A DNA stretch of 5,929 nucleotides, taken from contig JAADGZ010000293.1 in assembly GCA_013152045.1 (NCBI GenBank), positions 1-5,929 of the forward strand. The letters are read 5' to 3'. Of this stretch, positions 4,791 through 5,929 are shown piece after piece. This DNA comes from Gammaproteobacteria bacterium (lineage in GTDB: Bacteria; Pseudomonadota; Gammaproteobacteria; UBA6429; Thiohalophilaceae). Under the pieces are notes generated by a model. The model made no database searches. It saw only the letters and a list, made by a program, of their open reading frames with translations, and was not told the DNA's origin. The position numbers and the translations under genes are program-made. Position 1 is the first letter of the stretch, and the number at the start of each line of letters is the position of its first letter.

Positions 4791-5929
4791 ATGCAAAAAA
4801 CGTCTGATCTTTTTTCCTACCGCCCGTACTGGGCCAAACGCTTCGGCAGCGCGCCGGTATTACCTATGTCACGCGAAAGTATGGATGAGCTAGGTTGGGA
4901 TTCCTGCGATATTATTCTGGTGACCGGCGATGCCTATGTGGATCATCCCAGTTTCGGCATGGCCCTGATCGGTCGTTTGCTCGAAGCGCAGGGCTTTCGA
5001 GTCGGTATCATTGCCCAGCCTGACTGGCGGGATACGGCTGAATTTATGAAACTGGGCAAGCCTAATCTATTTTTCGGCATTAGCGCCGGCAACATGGATT
5101 CGATGGTCAATCGCTATACCTCAGATCGGCGTATTCGTCATGACGATGCCTATACCCCGGATGCTGCCGGCGGCAAACGTCCCGATCGTTCGGTGGTAGT
5201 CTATGCCCAGCGCGTGCGCGAAGCCTGCAAGGGCGTACCCATCATCATCGGCGGTATCGAGGCCAGTCTGCGGCGCATCGCGCATTTTGATTACTGGTCG
5301 GAAAAAGTCCGCCGTTCCATTCTGCCGGATTCAAAAGCCGATTTATTATTTTACGGCAACGCCGAACGCGCCATTGTCGAATTCGCTCACCGGCTGGCAA
5401 AAGGCGAAAAAGTCGCGGACATTCGTGATATCCGCGGCACCGCTTTTATGACGACGGCCATCCCTGATGGCTGGGCCATGATCGATTCGACCGATCTGGA
5501 TCAACCGGGGAGGATTGAAACCCAGCCCAATCCCTATGCCGAAAAACCGGACTGCGCAAGCGATAACAACAACGGTACGCATGCCGTGCCATTTACACCC
5601 CGTACTCACAAGCTGGATCGCCATAAAACGGTGATCCGCCTGCCCTCTTATGATCAGGTACTTGAGGATCGAGTTTACTATGCCCACGCTTCGCGTGTGT
5701 TTCACCTGGAAACCAACCCCGGCAATGCGCGAGCCTTAATCCAGCAACACGGCAAACGCTATGTCTGGCTCAACCCGCCGCCGATTCCCCTGAGTACCGC
5801 GGAGCTGGACCGGGTTTATGAATTACCCTACACCCGCAAACCACATCCGGACTATGGCAAGGCCCGGCTGCCGGCCTGGGAGATGATTCGTTTTTCTATC
5901 AATATCATGCGCGGCTGTTTCGGCGGCTG
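4791..5929 (+). CDS. ygiQ: YgiQ-family radical SAM protein, 3' end cut by window edge
   Basis: The frame from ATG at 4791 is open for 379 codons plus two bases to the window end. It matches the N-terminal half of YgiQ (UPF0313): [40 protein letters not shown] (residues 34-53), the [16 protein letters not shown] segment, and GGIEASLRR (154-162). The last residues, [10 protein letters not shown], lead into the radical SAM CxxxCxxC motif: the first Cys is residue 376, and the second codon is cut after TG. Family members are usually about 700 residues, so roughly half is missing, including the rest of the radical SAM barrel and the C-terminal region. The family is predicted to cleave S-adenosylmethionine at a [4Fe-4S] cluster; its substrate is not established to my knowledge. 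The ATG is the first possible start after the in-frame TAG at 4782-4784 and keeps the conserved N-terminus, although no Shine-Dalgarno sequence is seen. It lies 138 bases after hpnC on the same strand, so co-transcription is possible but not shown. Confidence 0.95.
   Translation, partial: MQKTSDLFSYRPYWAKRFGSAPVLPMSRESMDELGWDSCDIILVTGDAYVDHPSFGMALIGRLLEAQGFRVGIIAQPDWRDTAEFMKLGKPNLFFGISAGNMDSMVNRYTSDRRIRHDDAYTPDAAGGKRPDRSVVVYAQRVREACKGVPIIIGGIEASLRRIAHFDYWSEKVRRSILPDSKADLLFYGNAERAIVEFAHRLAKGEKVADIRDIRGTAFMTTAIPDGWAMIDSTDLDQPGRIETQPNPYAEKPDCASDNNNGTHAVPFTPRTHKLDRHKTVIRLPSYDQVLEDRVYYAHASRVFHLETNPGNARALIQQHGKRYVWLNPPPIPLSTAELDRVYELPYTRKPHPDYGKARLPAWEMIRFSINIMRGCFGG

Noticed and set aside
5346..5705. 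A 119-residue minus-strand frame opposite ygiQ
   Set aside because: The plus strand here encodes conserved YgiQ sequence, so this is a shadow frame.

Overview
The window looks like ordinary chromosome from a gammaproteobacterium of moderate GC. The two best markers are a FimV/HubP-type polar scaffold protein and a YgiQ-family radical SAM protein whose N-terminal half closely resembles the E. coli protein as I remember it. A squalene-synthase-like HpnC gene suggests a lineage that makes hopanoids or C30 terpenoids, such as some methylotrophs, methanotrophs or sulfur oxidisers. That last step is inference, and I cannot name the genus.

Layout: (1) Bases 1-3181, minus strand: a very long fimV-like gene, complete at its 5' end and cut by the left window edge. 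It reads open for 1060 codons: signal peptide, periplasmic FimV N-terminal domain, Pro/Glu-rich linker, LysM domain, coiled coil, a single membrane helix, a TPR-like cytoplasmic segment, and a long Asp/Glu-rich tail with eight degenerate copies of a short GLDFNLD-type motif. (2) Bases 3182-3536: an AT-rich gap of 355 bases with the probable fimV promoter and two TTATAAG/CTTATAA inverted pairs, but no gene. (3) Bases 3537-3734, minus strand: a 65-residue single-pass membrane protein with an uninterrupted five-glycine zipper (every fourth residue) and a charged amphipathic tail; function unknown. (4) Bases 3735-3788: a 54-base divergent intergenic space with a perfect palindrome just before the next start codon. 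(5) Bases 3789-4652, plus strand: complete hpnC (287 residues) with both Asp-rich motifs intact and no hpnD or hpnE beside it. (6) Bases 4653-4790: a gap of 138 bases with a REP-like imperfect hairpin and a small TTCG-loop hairpin. (7) Bases 4791-5929, plus strand: ygiQ, cut by the right edge inside its CxxxCxxC iron-sulfur motif.

The genes do not form an obvious single pathway. FimV organises the cell pole (type IV pili, flagella, chromosome origin), HpnC acts in squalene synthesis, and YgiQ is a conserved radical SAM protein of uncertain reaction. The least explained parts are the small glycine-zipper protein and the palindromic sites in the two intergenic regions around it. I see no convincing mobile element, CRISPR array, tRNA or rRNA, and no clear evidence of an undescribed multi-gene system.
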